A stretch of 64,000 nt of DNA from positions 62,001-126,000 of the forward strand of contig NZ_MSZZ01000024.1 of the NCBI RefSeq assembly GCF_002093975.1, written 5' to 3'. The notes beneath the pieces are model-generated. The model was not told where the DNA came from. It saw nothing but the letters and a program-made list of their open reading frames with translations, and searched no databases. Shown here piece by piece: positions 24,303 through 32,975 of the stretch (position 1 is the first letter of the stretch; each line of letters starts with the position of its first letter). Source of the stretch: Thermoactinospora rubra. GTDB lineage: Bacteria > Actinomycetota > Actinomycetes > Streptosporangiales > Streptosporangiaceae. Both the position numbers and the translations under genes were made by a program.

Positions 24303-25496
24303 GTGAAGACCCCGATGCCCGGAACACCGAGCCTGCTGCGCGCGATCAACGACCATGCCGCGCTGCGGGTCCTGCTGGAGCGCGGCCCGCTGACCCGCCC
24401 GCAGATCGGCGAGCTCACCGGGCTGTCGAAGCCGACAGCGTTCCAGTTGCTCGCCCGCCTGCAGGCGGCGGGGCTGGTGATCCGCGACGGGGTCAGGTCC
24501 GGGCAGCCTGGCCGGGTGGCGGAGACCTACCGCATCAACCCGGCCGCCGCCTACGTCGCCGCCCTCGACGTCACGCCCGAGGGCATTGCGGCCCGGGTGG
24601 CCGACATCACCGGCGCCACCGTGGGCGAGCACGAGCTGCCCACGCCCCGCCGGCCCGCGGACAGGCTCGTCGAGCGCCTCCAGGCCGCCCTCGAGGGGGC
24701 GGCCGCCCCAGGGCCGCTGCGCCGCGTGGTCATCGGCGTGCAGGGAGCGCTCGACCCGACCACGGGCGAGCTGGGCTACGCCACCGCCGGCGACATGCCG
24801 GGCTGGCAGATCCCCAACCTGGTGTCCACGCTCAGCGAGGAGCTCGGCGTGGCGGTCGACGTCGAGAACAACGTCAACCTCGCCGCGCTGGCCGAGCAAG
24901 CGCACGGTGTGGCGGCCGGCTGCTCCGACTTCGTCCTGCTGTGGGCCGACGAGGGGCTCGGCGCGGCGCTCGTCATCAACGGCCGGCTGCATCGCGGCGT
25001 CACCGGAGGCGCGGGTGAGGTGGGCTACATGCCCACCCCCGGCGCCCCGACGGCTCGCGACACCGGGCCGCTGGCCAACCACGGCTACCAGGCGCTGGTC
25101 GGCGGCCCCGCCGTACGCGACCTGCTCCGGTCGTACGGCGTGCGCAGCCACGACTTCCAGCGGGCGGTCGCCACGGCGGTCCGGCTGGCCGAGCAGGGAT
25201 CCGGCGCCAGGGCGGACGACGCGCGAGCGGGGCTGCGTGTCGTGGCCGCCCGGCTGGCGCTCGGCCTGGCCTCCATCACATCGGTCGTCGATCCCGGGCT
25301 CATCGTCCTGGCGGGTGGCGTGCCCCAGGCCGGCGGCGAGCTGTTGCGGGATCTCGTCGAACGCGAGCTCTACGCGCTCACCATCCCGCGGCCGCAGGTC
25401 CGCCTGTCGGCCGTCGAAGGCAACCCGGTGCTCGCCGGCGCCCTGAGCCTCGCCCTCACCACGGTTCGCGACGAGATCTTCGGCGCCGCGCTGTAG
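24303..25496 (+). CDS. ROK-family transcriptional repressor
   Basis: A 397-residue ROK regulator: N-terminal winged helix (about 10-65, LERGPLTRPQIGELTGLSKPTAFQLLARLQAAGLV) and a C-terminal sugar-kinase-like sensor domain (about 80-395, with VVIGVQGALDP and GRLHRGVTGGAGEVGYM). The zinc motif CxCGxxGC normal in ROK proteins is absent after GEVGYM, as in many regulators that no longer phosphorylate sugars. The GTG start lies 43 bases after the GH9 gene. It probably represses both cellulase genes through the two palindromes between them and is relieved by a cello-oligosaccharide. The ligand is inferred. Confidence 0.88.
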   Translation: MKTPMPGTPSLLRAINDHAALRVLLERGPLTRPQIGELTGLSKPTAFQLLARLQAAGLVIRDGVRSGQPGRVAETYRINPAAAYVAALDVTPEGIAARVADITGATVGEHELPTPRRPADRLVERLQAALEGAAAPGPLRRVVIGVQGALDPTTGELGYATAGDMPGWQIPNLVSTLSEELGVAVDVENNVNLAALAEQAHGVAAGCSDFVLLWADEGLGAALVINGRLHRGVTGGAGEVGYMPTPGAPTARDTGPLANHGYQALVGGPAVRDLLRSYGVRSHDFQRAVATAVRLAEQGSGARADDARAGLRVVAARLALGLASITSVVDPGLIVLAGGVPQAGGELLRDLVERELYALTIPRPQVRLSAVEGNPVLAGALSLALTTVRDEIFGAAL

Positions 25497-25701
25497 CGCG
25501 ACCCTTCTTTGGAGCGGTCCTTTTCGCATGACCGGGCCGCTGACAGAAGGCAGCCCTGCTGTAAAGAGCGATTGTTCCCGAAACCAGGGGACGATCTTTG
25601 ATAAGGATCGGCTTCGACACCGTGGGAACTCACGCCTCATTGTTATGCCGCGGCACAGTCAACGGCCGCGAAAGGCACCCCCCCGAAGACAGGCAGGCCC
25701 C

Positions 25702-26223
25702 ATGGTCAGACGCTCCCTCGCCGTCGTCACGCTCTCCTTCGCGACCTTATCCGGATTAACGCTACCCGCATACGCGGTGACGCTTGAGCAAAAACTCGCC
25801 GCGCTTTCCAGCTTCACCCAGCCCACCTCGGCCAGCTTCTCCAGCTGGCGCTCGGCCTGGGAGAACCAGGCGGCGTGGGCCGATTACGCCTTCGACTGGT
25901 CGACCGACCTGTGCAGCAGCAGCCCCGACCAGCCACTCGGCTTCGACTTCAGAATGCCGTGCCGGCGCCACGACTTCGGATACCGCAACTACAAGGCCGT
26001 GAACCGGTTCCCGGAGAACAAGGCGCGCGTGGACGACGCTTTCTACTTCGACATGCGCCAGGTCTGCGCCAGATACTCCGGCGCCTCCAGATCCACGTGC
26101 AACAGCGTTGCGTGGACCTACTACCAGGCGGTCAGGCAATTCGGCGACCTCAACGTCAGCGAGGCCGAGATCGAGCAGATCCGCCAAACGGCCGAACAAT
26201 CCCACGAGAACACGGACGCCTGA
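25702..26223 (+). CDS. Secreted prokaryotic phospholipase A2
   Basis: A 173-residue secreted protein with a signal peptide to about residue 25 and a prokaryotic PLA2 domain. The catalytic pair is His90-Asp91 in PCRRHDFGYRNY; four cysteines (71, 87 and two near 115-125) are placed for two disulfides. It cleaves the sn-2 ester of phospholipids outside the cell. The ATG at 25702 is chosen because it begins the signal peptide; an in-frame ATG at 25645 would add a basic extension before it. The 205 bases upstream of 25702 show no other gene. It ends at a perfect hairpin terminator. Confidence 0.88.
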   Translation: MVRRSLAVVTLSFATLSGLTLPAYAVTLEQKLAALSSFTQPTSASFSSWRSAWENQAAWADYAFDWSTDLCSSSPDQPLGFDFRMPCRRHDFGYRNYKAVNRFPENKARVDDAFYFDMRQVCARYSGASRSTCNSVAWTYYQAVRQFGDLNVSEAEIEQIRQTAEQSHENTDA

Positions 26224-26240
26224 CCGATCCGGCACGAACC

Positions 26241-26270
26241 ACGGTCCTCTCGGTGTTGCGAGAGGACCGT
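26241..26270 (+). terminator. Terminator of the phospholipase A2 gene
   Basis: A perfect 12-bp stem, ACGGTCCTCTCG (26241-26252) with CGAGAGGACCGT (26259-26270), loop GTGTTG, 17 bases after the stop codon. Confidence 0.75.
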
Positions 26271-26323
26271 GACGCGCGTCGCGACACGGCCGGCGCGTCC
26301 ACGACGCCGGCGGCGGACACGAA

Positions 26324-26365
26324 ACCGCCCCTGGCCCGCCGATGTCTCGGCGGGCCAGGGGCGGT
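26324..26365 (-). terminator. Terminator of ssrA copy 2
   Basis: A perfect 17-bp stem with arms 26324-26340 and 26349-26365 and an 8-base loop, six bases beyond the tmRNA CCA end. On the minus strand the hairpin is followed by TTTC. This sequence is not shared with copy 1. Confidence 0.8.
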
Positions 26366-26371
26366 CTGATG

Positions 26372-26759
26372 TGGTGGAGGTGGCGGGAATCGAACCCGCG
26401 TCCTTCAACCCCAAATCAGGGCTTCTCCGGGCGCAGCCTGCTGGTCGCTTTTCTCAGCCCCGGCGCTCACGCAGGCAAGTCGCCGACAGGCTCAGCCACT
26501 GTGAGATTTCCCGGCAGCCCCCGTGGCCGGGGCTACCGGTTGAGCCTTCTAGTCGATGCCAGATCCTGAGCCGAAGGCGCTCTCAGGCTGACAGCGGGTC
26601 GCTGCGATCAGGCAGCGAGAGCCAGGGAGTCCTGGCTAACCGCAGTGCGCTTAGAGTTGGCACTTATTTGTCGCGGTCACAGGATTAACGAGGTTATGTC
26701 CGCCGTCCTCGGCCCGCTTCCCCTGACTTGCAAGGTCAAAGTCGAGACCAGTCACCCCC
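26372..26759 (-). ncRNA. ssrA: tmRNA (ssrA), copy 2, canonical position
   Basis: A second complete tmRNA gene with the same 5' end, mRNA-like region and ANSKRTAVSQDSLALAA tag as copy 1. Acceptor pair 7 is G-C and the long helix pairs fully (CAAGTCAGGG with CCCTGATTTG), and CCA is encoded at 26372-26374. It lies downstream of smpB on the same strand, the usual actinobacterial location, with only the PBP-like gene between. It is therefore probably the ancestral gene and copy 1 the derived one. The promoter is conserved upstream, and its own 17-bp terminator follows. Confidence 0.97.
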
Positions 26760-26802
26760 TGTGGAGTTATCAACACGCCTCACGAAGAGGCGCGCAGCAA
26801 GA

Positions 26803-26832
26803 ACCATACTTTCCCAACACCGATGACGCCAA
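26803..26832 (-). promoter_or_regulatory. Promoter of ssrA copy 2
   Basis: Minus strand: -35 TTGGCG (26827-26832), 18-base spacer, -10 TATGGT (26803-26808). A closer -10-like GATAACT begins about 12 bases before the mature 5' end and reads GACAACT in copy 1, so copy 1 may have lost one initiation signal. Confidence 0.5.
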
Positions 26833-26991
26833 CTCCATTCCCGCCCACGACATGACTCCGCACCGTACGGCCGGCTGACCCTTCCGACCGTCCCCGGTGG
26901 CCGCGAAGCCGTCTTGGCCGTACACCACCTCGCCCCGGCCGAGGCCAGCACAAAGGACAGAGCAGTGGTACCCCACCAACCAACGCCTGCA

Positions 26992-27155
26992 AACGCCGGC
27001 AGAACCCAAGACAGCAACCACTGAGGGGTGCCGAGGGCGGTCAACGCCCGAGGCCGCGAGGGGCGCGGCTCGGTCTGGACTGAGGAGCGGTGAGGGCGCC
27101 CAGCGCCCGAGCCGCGACGAGGGAAGACCGAGCCTTCCCGGCGCCCCGAGCACCG
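26992..27155. other. Structured non-coding element, right copy
   Basis: Counterpart of 19214-19376. The CGCGGCTCGG/CCGAGCCGCG arms, the nested GGGCGC hairpin and GGGAAG/CTTCCC are preserved. The first hairpin is altered: GCCGAGGGCG faces CGCCCGAGGC. Conservation across a diverged spacer suggests function or an independent repeat family. Confidence 0.55.
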
Positions 27156-27192
27156 TCGCGCCGCCAGGCGCGACAAATCAACAGAGACGAAT

Positions 27193-27335
27193 CCCCCGGG
27201 GATGCGGCGAACCGCGCACATCCCCGGGGGCCGACCGGCAGGGTCGAGCCGGTCCGGACGCCAGGGCTTCCCCCGAGATGAAGCCCTGGCCCTCACGGTG
27301 ACTGGAACCCGCAACCCCCCGAGCGGTCCAGTCAC
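27193..27335. other. Three consecutive hairpins downstream of the PBP-like gene
   Basis: CCCCCGGGGATG (27193-27204) pairs with CATCCCCGGGGG (27219-27230); CCAGGGCTTC (27261-27270) with GAAGCCCTGG (27280-27289); GTGACTGGA (27298-27306) with TCCAGTCAC (27327-27335). All stems are perfect. They lie 52-194 bases beyond the PBP-like stop and can act as its terminators. No gene is seen in 26873-27386. Confidence 0.55.
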
Positions 27336-27386
27336 TAGGTAAGACGCCCGAGAAGCCCACGAAGGTTGCTTACCGTTACAGAAATC

Positions 27387-29225
27387 TTACGAAACGTCAC
27401 GCACGGCCGAGAAGAACCGTCCCGCGATGGCCGAAGGGTCGGTCTTCTCCGCCAGGACGGCCACCGCCACGCCGCCCTGCCAGCCGACGAACCACGACAG
27501 GTCCTTGCCGGGTACGTCGGCGCGGATGCCGTGGACGCCCGGCGTGGCGCCCGCGGCGCGTGCCGTACCGGACACGACTCCCGCCCGCATCATGGCCTTC
27601 AGCGCCGCGTGGACCTGCGGGTCGAGGGTCTGCGGCTGCGCGGGGGCCGGGCTGGCGGGCTTGGTGACCAGCACGGGCGGGTGCCAGGTGCCGTCGGCGA
27701 CCGCCGCGGCGACCAGCGCCATGGACAGGGGACTGACCTCGACGTTCTGCCCCGCGATGGCCATGGCCTTGTCGGCGTCGCCGGACAGCGCGGGCCACGA
27801 GCCGCTGAACGACCGCAGCGGCAGGGTCCACGGTCCCTCGATGCCGAAGATCTGCGCGCTCTTGGTCAGGTCGGCGGCCTTGACGCGGCGGGCGAGCGCG
27901 GCGAGCGCGGTGACGCAGCCGCTGGCGAAGCCGTTGAGGAAGGTCTCGGTGGTGGGCGGCAGGCCCGCGTACCGGAACCGCGCGCCGCCCACGGTCCGCT
28001 CGGGCACGCACCGCACCTTGAGCCCCAGCTGGACCCCGGCCTTGATCAGCGCGTCGGTGGCGACGATGGACATCGCGGTCCCGGCGGGGAAGCGCCCGCC
28101 CAGCCCGTGCTTGTCCTGCGCCATGCCTTCGGAGGCCACGGCCCGGATGTGGCCGTTGGCCGCGTCGACGGCGACCAGGACGCTGGACTGCGTGCCCGTG
28201 ACGGCCGTCTGGGCCGCCTGCTGCAGGGCCGAGTCGATCGTGGTGTGCACCTCGACGGCGTCGCGCTGGCCCGCGAGCTCGTGGAGCTGGGCCACCTGGC
28301 GGCCGGTCTGGAGGTCGAGGGTGATCACCCGGGTGACGGTGGAGCCGGTCAGGTAGTCCTGGTAGGCCTTCTGCAGGCCGGTGCGGCCGATGGAGTCGCC
28401 GGCGCGCTGGGGGCCGCCCAGCCGCTGCTCGCCCTCGGCCGTCAGCGTGCTCACCGTGCCGATGATCTGCTTGGGGTCGGCGGGGGCGAACGGGTGCTTC
28501 TGCGGGTCGATCTCGATGCCCTCGATGGCCTTCAGCCGCGCCTCCAGCTGGGCGTAGCGCAGGCGGCCCAGCGTCACGAGCGGGACGAAGTCGGAGGGCG
28601 GCGCCGACCTGATCTTGCTGAGCAGCCGGTCGGAGGCGTAGCCGGTGAGCGCGGACAGCTGGGCGGCCACCTCCTCGGCGCGGTCGCCGAGCCGGCTGGG
28701 CACCACGCCCGCGACGTACAGGGTGGTGTCCTGCTGCAGGGCCGCCCCGTCGCGGTCGACGATCGGGCGCCGCGACAGGGGCTTGACCTGCACCGCGAAG
28801 CGCTGGCCCGGCTGCAGCCTGGGGTGGAGCACCGACGGCGACCAGCGCACCTTCCACACGCCGTCGACCAGCCGCAGCGGGAGCGTGCCGTCGTAGACCC
28901 ACAGCGGGTTGTTCTCGCCCAGGTCGACCTCGGCGGTGAAGTCCGCGCGGGCCTGGCCGCCGCTGCGCGCCACGTTCTTGATCTTGAATCGGAACGACGT
29001 GGCGTCCAGGTCGAGCTTGGCGTCCGCCAGGGCCTTCGCCACGGCCTTGGGGTCGGCGTCGGTACGGCCGGCCGCCAGCGCGTAGTCCTCTTCCTTCCAG
29101 CCGACGAGGAAGTCGCGGATGGCGTCGTGCGGCGAGGGCTCCTCGAAGCAGGCGGTCAGCGTCATGCTCGCGACCGCGAGAGTCACGGTCGCGGAGACGA
29201 CCCGCTTCAAGCGCCTCGTGCTCAT
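27387..29225 (-). CDS. PBP-like lipoprotein lacking transpeptidase motifs (pseudoenzyme)
   Basis: A 612-residue protein with the layout of a class B PBP of the MecA/PBP2a type: lipobox LTAC (Cys26), NTF2-like MecA_N domain (about 30-135), dimerisation region, and a transpeptidase fold from about 300. The catalytic motifs are gone. SxxK is replaced by GTAMS at 382-386 (active PBPs: GSTFK), SxN by SGC, and KTG is not found before the last strands ([15 protein letters not shown]). It should therefore not cross-link peptidoglycan or react covalently with beta-lactams. It overlaps smpB by ATGA, so it is co-translated in the prfB-ftsEX-smpB region. It may be a structural or sensing partner of an active PBP. 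Confidence 0.85.
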   Translation of the reverse strand: MSTRRLKRVVSATVTLAVASMTLTACFEEPSPHDAIRDFLVGWKEEDYALAAGRTDADPKAVAKALADAKLDLDATSFRFKIKNVARSGGQARADFTAEVDLGENNPLWVYDGTLPLRLVDGVWKVRWSPSVLHPRLQPGQRFAVQVKPLSRRPIVDRDGAALQQDTTLYVAGVVPSRLGDRAEEVAAQLSALTGYASDRLLSKIRSAPPSDFVPLVTLGRLRYAQLEARLKAIEGIEIDPQKHPFAPADPKQIIGTVSTLTAEGEQRLGGPQRAGDSIGRTGLQKAYQDYLTGSTVTRVITLDLQTGRQVAQLHELAGQRDAVEVHTTIDSALQQAAQTAVTGTQSSVLVAVDAANGHIRAVASEGMAQDKHGLGGRFPAGTAMSIVATDALIKAGVQLGLKVRCVPERTVGGARFRYAGLPPTTETFLNGFASGCVTALAALARRVKAADLTKSAQIFGIEGPWTLPLRSFSGSWPALSGDADKAMAIAGQNVEVSPLSMALVAAAVADGTWHPPVLVTKPASPAPAQPQTLDPQVHAALKAMMRAGVVSGTARAAGATPGVHGIRADVPGKDLSWFVGWQGGVAVAVLAEKTDPSAIAGRFFSAVRDVS

Positions 29226-29689
29226 CGGGTGCGGTACCGCAGAGCGCGCGCCATCTCCCGCTTGGCCTGCTGCTCGGCCAGGCTCTGCCGCTTGTCCCAG
29301 TCCTTCTTGCCGCGGCCCAGGCCGATCTCGATCTTCGCCTTGCCGTCCTTGAAGTACAGCGACAGCGGCACGATCGTCAGCCCGCCCTCCTTGAGCTTGG
29401 CGGCGAGCTTGTCGATCTCCTTGCGGTGCAGCAGGAGCTTGCGCTTGCGGCGGGCGGCGTGGTTGGTCCACGTCCCCTGGGCGTACTCGGGGATGTGGAC
29501 GTTGATCAGCCACGCTTCGCCGCCTTCGACCGTGGCGTAGCCGTCGGTCAGCGTGGCCCTCCCCTGGCGCAACGACTTGACCTCCGTGCCCTGGAGCACG
29601 AGGCCCGCCTCGAACGTGTCGGAGATGTGGTAGTCGTGCCGGGCACGCTTGTTCTGGGCGATGAGCTTCCGCCCGGTTTCACGTGGCAT
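29222..29689 (-). CDS. smpB: SmpB, tmRNA-binding protein
   Basis: A 155-residue SsrA-binding protein that binds the tRNA-like domain of tmRNA and places it in the stalled ribosome. Seen: [68 protein letters not shown] and the basic C-terminal tail [21 protein letters not shown]. Full length. Gene order ftsE-ftsX-smpB-(PBP-like)-ssrA on the minus strand is the standard actinobacterial arrangement with one insertion. Its stop overlaps the PBP-like start. Confidence 0.98.
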   Translation of the reverse strand: MPRETGRKLIAQNKRARHDYHISDTFEAGLVLQGTEVKSLRQGRATLTDGYATVEGGEAWLINVHIPEYAQGTWTNHAARRKRKLLLHRKEIDKLAAKLKEGGLTIVPLSLYFKDGKAKIEIGLGRGKKDWDKRQSLAEQQAKREMARALRYRTR

Positions 29690-29712
29690 ACCTCGACCTT
29701 ACCGGCGTCGCG

Positions 29713-30618
29713 TCACACCCGCAGGTAGCGGCGGAGCGTGACGAAGGAGGCCAGCACACAGATCAACACGCCCGCCACCAGCGACCCGAGGATCGCCGAC
29801 GCCACGGTGTCCCACTGCAGCTGCGAGCCGATGGCCAGGTAGGCCTGGAACCTGTCGAAGATCACGATCTTGGCGACGATGAGCATGACGGAGGACACGA
29901 CGCCGCCGACCAGCCCGGCGATCATGCCCTCCATCACGAAGGGGAGCTGGATGTAGACGTTGGACGCGCCCACCAGCCGCATGATCGCGGTCTCGCGTCT
30001 GCGGTTGTAGGCCGACAGCCGCACGGTGTTGGCGATCAGCAGGATCGAGGCGATCACCACGATGATGGCCAGCGCGAAGGCGGCCAGCTGGAGGGAGTCG
30101 AGCAGGCCGAAGAAGTCGTCGAGCAGGTCCCGGTGGTTCTTGACCGACGAGACGCCCGGCTGGCCCTCGGCCGCCTTCACCACGACGTCGGAGTTATCCG
30201 GGTTCGCGAGCTTCACCCGGAAGGACGTGGGCATGTCCTCGACCCGCGTGACCTCGCGCAGGGTCTTCTCGACGGCCTGGTTCTCCTGGAAGCGGCGGTA
30301 GGCCGCCTCCTGGCCCTCGTAGATGACCTCGGTCACGCCCGGGGTGCTCTTGAGCCGCTCCTGCAGCGCGGTGACCTGGTCGGGGGTGATCGCCTTGCCC
30401 TTGCAGTCGGAGTCGGCGGAGTTCTTGGTGCACATGAACACCGAGACCTCCACCTTGTCATCCCAGAAGTCCTTCATGGTATTGACCTGAGCCCAGATCA
30501 ACAGGCCGACGCCGAACATGGCCATGCCGACCGCCACGGTGACGATCACCGCGATGGTCATGGTCAGATTTCGGCGAAGGCCGATCCAGACCTCGGAGAG
30601 GATGAAATTCGCCCGCAT
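29713..30618 (-). CDS. ftsX: FtsX, cell-division ABC transporter-like permease
   Basis: A 301-residue permease partner of FtsE. Four transmembrane segments: one near residues 20-45, then three in the C-terminal half (ALAIIVVIASILLIANTV; MIAGLVGGVVSSVMLIVAKI; ILGSLVAGVLICVLASFVTL). The large loop between TM1 and TM2 contains two Cys (CTKNSADSDCKG) and faces outward, where FtsX activates peptidoglycan hydrolases of the RipC/NlpC type. It lies 33 bases after ftsE and 23 before smpB. Confidence 0.97.
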   Translation of the reverse strand: MRANFILSEVWIGLRRNLTMTIAVIVTVAVGMAMFGVGLLIWAQVNTMKDFWDDKVEVSVFMCTKNSADSDCKGKAITPDQVTALQERLKSTPGVTEVIYEGQEAAYRRFQENQAVEKTLREVTRVEDMPTSFRVKLANPDNSDVVVKAAEGQPGVSSVKNHRDLLDDFFGLLDSLQLAAFALAIIVVIASILLIANTVRLSAYNRRRETAIMRLVGASNVYIQLPFVMEGMIAGLVGGVVSSVMLIVAKIVIFDRFQAYLAIGSQLQWDTVASAILGSLVAGVLICVLASFVTLRRYLRV

Positions 30619-30651
30619 GTTCGTCCTGCAGCTCCCTCTATCTTTGGACGC

Positions 30652-31341
30652 TCAGTACGCCTGGCCGTACACGCCGCGCGACTGATCACGGACGATCTTG
30701 CCGTCCTCCAGCTCCACGACACGCTTGCGCATGGAGTCGACGATGGCCGCGTCGTGCGTGGCCATGACGACCGTGGTGCCGGTCCTGTTGATGCGATCGA
30801 GCACCTTCATGATGCCGATGCTGGTGGCCGGGTCGATGTTTCCCGTCGGCTCGTCGGCCAGCAGGATCATCGGACGGTTGACGAACGCGCGCGCCATGGC
30901 GACGCGCTGCTGCTCGCCACCGGACAGCTCCTCGGGCATCCGGTGCGCCTTGCCCTCCAGGCCGACCAGTTCGATGACCTCCGGCACGACCTTGCGGATG
31001 AACCGCCTGGGCTTGCCGATGACCTCCAGCGCGAACGCCACGTTCTCGTAGACGTTCTTGTTGGGCAGCAGCCGGAAGTCCTGGAACACGCAGCCGATGC
31101 GGCGGCGCAGGTGAGGCACCTTGAAGTTGGACAGCCTGGACAGGTCCTTGCCGGCCACGTGGATGGTCCCGGAGTTGGGCTTCTCCTCCTTGAGGATGAG
31201 CCTCAGGAAGGTGGACTTGCCCGACCCCGAGGGGCCGACGAGGAACACGAACTCGCTCTTGTCGATGTCTACGGAGACATGGTCCAGCGCGGGCCTGTTC
31301 TGATTCGCGTAGACCTTGGTGACGTTGTCGAAATGGATCAC
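30652..31341 (-). CDS. ftsE: FtsE, cell-division ATP-binding protein
   Basis: A 229-residue ATPase that drives FtsX. Walker [11 protein letters not shown]-loop [10 protein letters not shown], signature [14 protein letters not shown], Walker [11 protein letters not shown], and H-loop MATHDAAIV are all intact. The GTG start at 31341 ([11 protein letters not shown]) matches the usual FtsE length; the frame continues upstream without a family match. A TAGACT -10-like hexamer is visible on the minus strand upstream (CCCCTAGACTGG). Confidence 0.97.
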   Translation of the reverse strand: MIHFDNVTKVYANQNRPALDHVSVDIDKSEFVFLVGPSGSGKSTFLRLILKEEKPNSGTIHVAGKDLSRLSNFKVPHLRRRIGCVFQDFRLLPNKNVYENVAFALEVIGKPRRFIRKVVPEVIELVGLEGKAHRMPEELSGGEQQRVAMARAFVNRPMILLADEPTGNIDPATSIGIMKVLDRINRTGTTVVMATHDAAIVDSMRKRVVELEDGKIVRDQSRGVYGQAY

Positions 31342-31544
31342 GAGAGCATCACGGCGTACCAGTCTAGGGGCCAAGCTGGAGGGGAGGGTGGCACATGCCC
31401 ACTTCCCACCGCTCACCTATCGGGGGCGTCTATCTTTACTGTTGATCGACGTTCCGATGGGCTGGAGGACAGTCTAGGGGGAAGACTGGCATGGAAGGTC
31501 CATAACGGAAACAAAACGATTGAGCGCTTAGACTGGGGAGCAGT

Positions 31545-31736
31545 ATGAGTTGCGAACACCTTGTCTGCGCACAGTGCGCCCACCCTGTCATCGAGGGCCG
31601 TTGCTCGGTCTGCCGCGCCAGCCGGGAGCGCATGCACCAGCACGGCTTCGGCGCGCTGTCACCGGCTCTCGTCGCCGCGGTCCTGCTGGCGGCGCTGCTC
31701 CTCACCCTGGCGCTGCGGCACCTCGTGTACGGCTGA
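31545..31736 (+). CDS. Small zinc-ribbon membrane protein
   Basis: A 63-residue protein with Cys and His clustered at the N-terminus (CEHLVCAQCAHPVIEGRCSVC: two CxxC pairs suited to one zinc) and a C-terminal transmembrane helix (ALVAAVLLAALLLTLAL). It is tail-anchored, with the zinc ribbon probably cytosolic. GGGGAG lies seven bases before the ATG. It is divergent from ftsE. Function unknown; the domain pairing suggests an adaptor or regulator. Confidence 0.75.
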   Translation: MSCEHLVCAQCAHPVIEGRCSVCRASRERMHQHGFGALSPALVAAVLLAALLLTLALRHLVYG

Positions 31737-31754
31737 CGCGGCCTCGCGAGCGCC

Positions 31755-31775
31755 GGCCCCCGCGCCGCGGGGGCC
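31755..31775. terminator. Hairpin between the zinc-ribbon gene and prfB
   Basis: GGCCCCCGC (31755-31763) and GCGGGGGCC (31767-31775) with a 3-base loop, in the convergent gap. It may terminate both transcripts. Confidence 0.55.
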
Positions 31776-31823
31776 TTCGCCATGAGCTCCCTGTGACCCA
31801 CGGCGGGTCGCGGACGAACCCGC

Positions 31824-32939
31824 CTACTCGGCCCCCGCCTCCTGGCGGCGCATCCAGCGGATCTCGCTCTCGATGAACTCGTCGATCTCCCCGTCGAGGA
31901 CGGCCGCCGGATTGCCCGCCTCGGTGCCGGTGCGCAGGTCCTTGACGATCTGGTAGGGGTGCAGCACGTAGTTGCGGATCTGCGTGCCCCAGGACGTCGT
32001 CGTCGCGCCCCGCAGCTCGTTCATCTTCTCCGCCTCCTCCTGCCGCTTGCGCTCCAGCAGCTTGGCCTGCAGCACGGCCATGGCGGTGGCGCGGTTCTGC
32101 AGCTGGGAGCGCTCGTTCTGGCAGGAGACCACGATGCCGGTCGGCAGGTGGGTGATGCGGACGGCCGAGTCGGTGGTGTTGACGCCCTGGCCGCCGGGCC
32201 CGCTGGAGCGGTAGACGTCGACGCGGATCTCGTCCTCGTTGATCTCGATGTGGTCGGTCTGCTCGACCACCGGCACGACGTCCACGCCGGCGAAGGAGGT
32301 CTGGCGGCGGCCCTGGTTGTCGAACGGGCTGATGCGGACCAGCCGGTGGGTGCCGTGCTCGCCGCGGAGCGTGCCGTAGGCGTAGGGGGCCTTGACGGTG
32401 AAGGTCGCCGACTTGATGCCGGCCTCCTCGGCGTAGGAGGTCTCGTAGACCTCCGTCGGGTAGCCCTTGCGCTCGGCCCACCGCAGGTACATGCGCAGCA
32501 GCATCTGCGCCCAGTCGGCCGCGTCGACGCCGCCGGCCTGCGAGTTGATCGTGATCAGCGCCTCGCGCGAGTCGTACTCGCCCGACAGCAGCGTGCGGAC
32601 CTCCAGCGCGTTGACCTCGGAGCGCAGCGCGGCCAGCTCCTTGTCGGCCTCGGCGCGGGTGTCGGGGTCGTCCTCCTCGGCCGCCAGCTCGTACAGCACG
32701 GCCAGGTCGTCGAGGCGGCGCTGCAGCCCCTCCACGCGGTTGAGCTCGCCCTGCAGGTGGGACAGCTTGCTGGTGACCTTCTGCGCCTGCTCGGGGTCGT
32801 CCCACAGATCCGGCGCAGCGACCTGCGTCTCGAGCTCGGCGATCTGCTTGCGCATCGAGTCGAGGTCGAGCACGTCCTTGATGCTCGCCATGGTGTTCGC
32901 GAGCTCTGTGATCTCTTCTGCCGGATCGTTGACTGCCAC
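31824..32939 (-). CDS. prfB: Peptide chain release factor 2
   Basis: A 371-residue RF2 that terminates translation at UGA and UAA. Seen: coiled N-terminal domain ([21 protein letters not shown]), stop-codon-reading loop [13 protein letters not shown], and the catalytic GGQ in [19 protein letters not shown]. The SPF motif distinguishes it from RF1 (PxT). The GTG start ([15 protein letters not shown]) matches actinobacterial RF2. The frame is continuous, so there is no programmed +1 frameshift of the E. coli type. It lies upstream of ftsE with the zinc-ribbon gene inserted on the opposite strand. Confidence 0.97.
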   Translation of the reverse strand: MAVNDPAEEITELANTMASIKDVLDLDSMRKQIAELETQVAAPDLWDDPEQAQKVTSKLSHLQGELNRVEGLQRRLDDLAVLYELAAEEDDPDTRAEADKELAALRSEVNALEVRTLLSGEYDSREALITINSQAGGVDAADWAQMLLRMYLRWAERKGYPTEVYETSYAEEAGIKSATFTVKAPYAYGTLRGEHGTHRLVRISPFDNQGRRQTSFAGVDVVPVVEQTDHIEINEDEIRVDVYRSSGPGGQGVNTTDSAVRITHLPTGIVVSCQNERSQLQNRATAMAVLQAKLLERKRQEEAEKMNELRGATTTSWGTQIRNYVLHPYQIVKDLRTGTEAGNPAAVLDGEIDEFIESEIRWMRRQEAGAE

Positions 32940-32975
32940 GTCTACCAAGGGTACGGCACGCAATACCATGTCGAG

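Larger units (their letters stand above)
26373..27155. repeat. Direct repeat block, right copy (contains ssrA copy 2)
   Basis: Partner of 18620-19376. Conserved parts: the tmRNA gene; the promoter region to about 26872; and the structured element 26992-27155. The spacer at about 26873-26991 does not match the left copy. The copies start 7.75 kb apart. Confidence 0.9.

Noticed and set aside
18620-26372. Integrase-type genomic island with attL/attR in ssrA
   Set aside because: No integrase or excisionase gene lies between the copies, and the repeat covers the entire gene and its upstream region, not a short 3' att core. A segmental duplication fits better.
27261-27335. tRNA gene or solo IS605 end downstream of the PBP-like gene
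   Set aside because: The hairpins do not form a cloverleaf and lack a T-loop TTCRA. The CCAGGGCTTC stem only loosely resembles the TnpB-element ends, so simple terminator hairpins are the safer reading.
31824-32939. Programmed +1 frameshift in prfB
   Set aside because: The reading frame is continuous from GTG 32939 through the GGQ motif; no in-frame early UGA is present.
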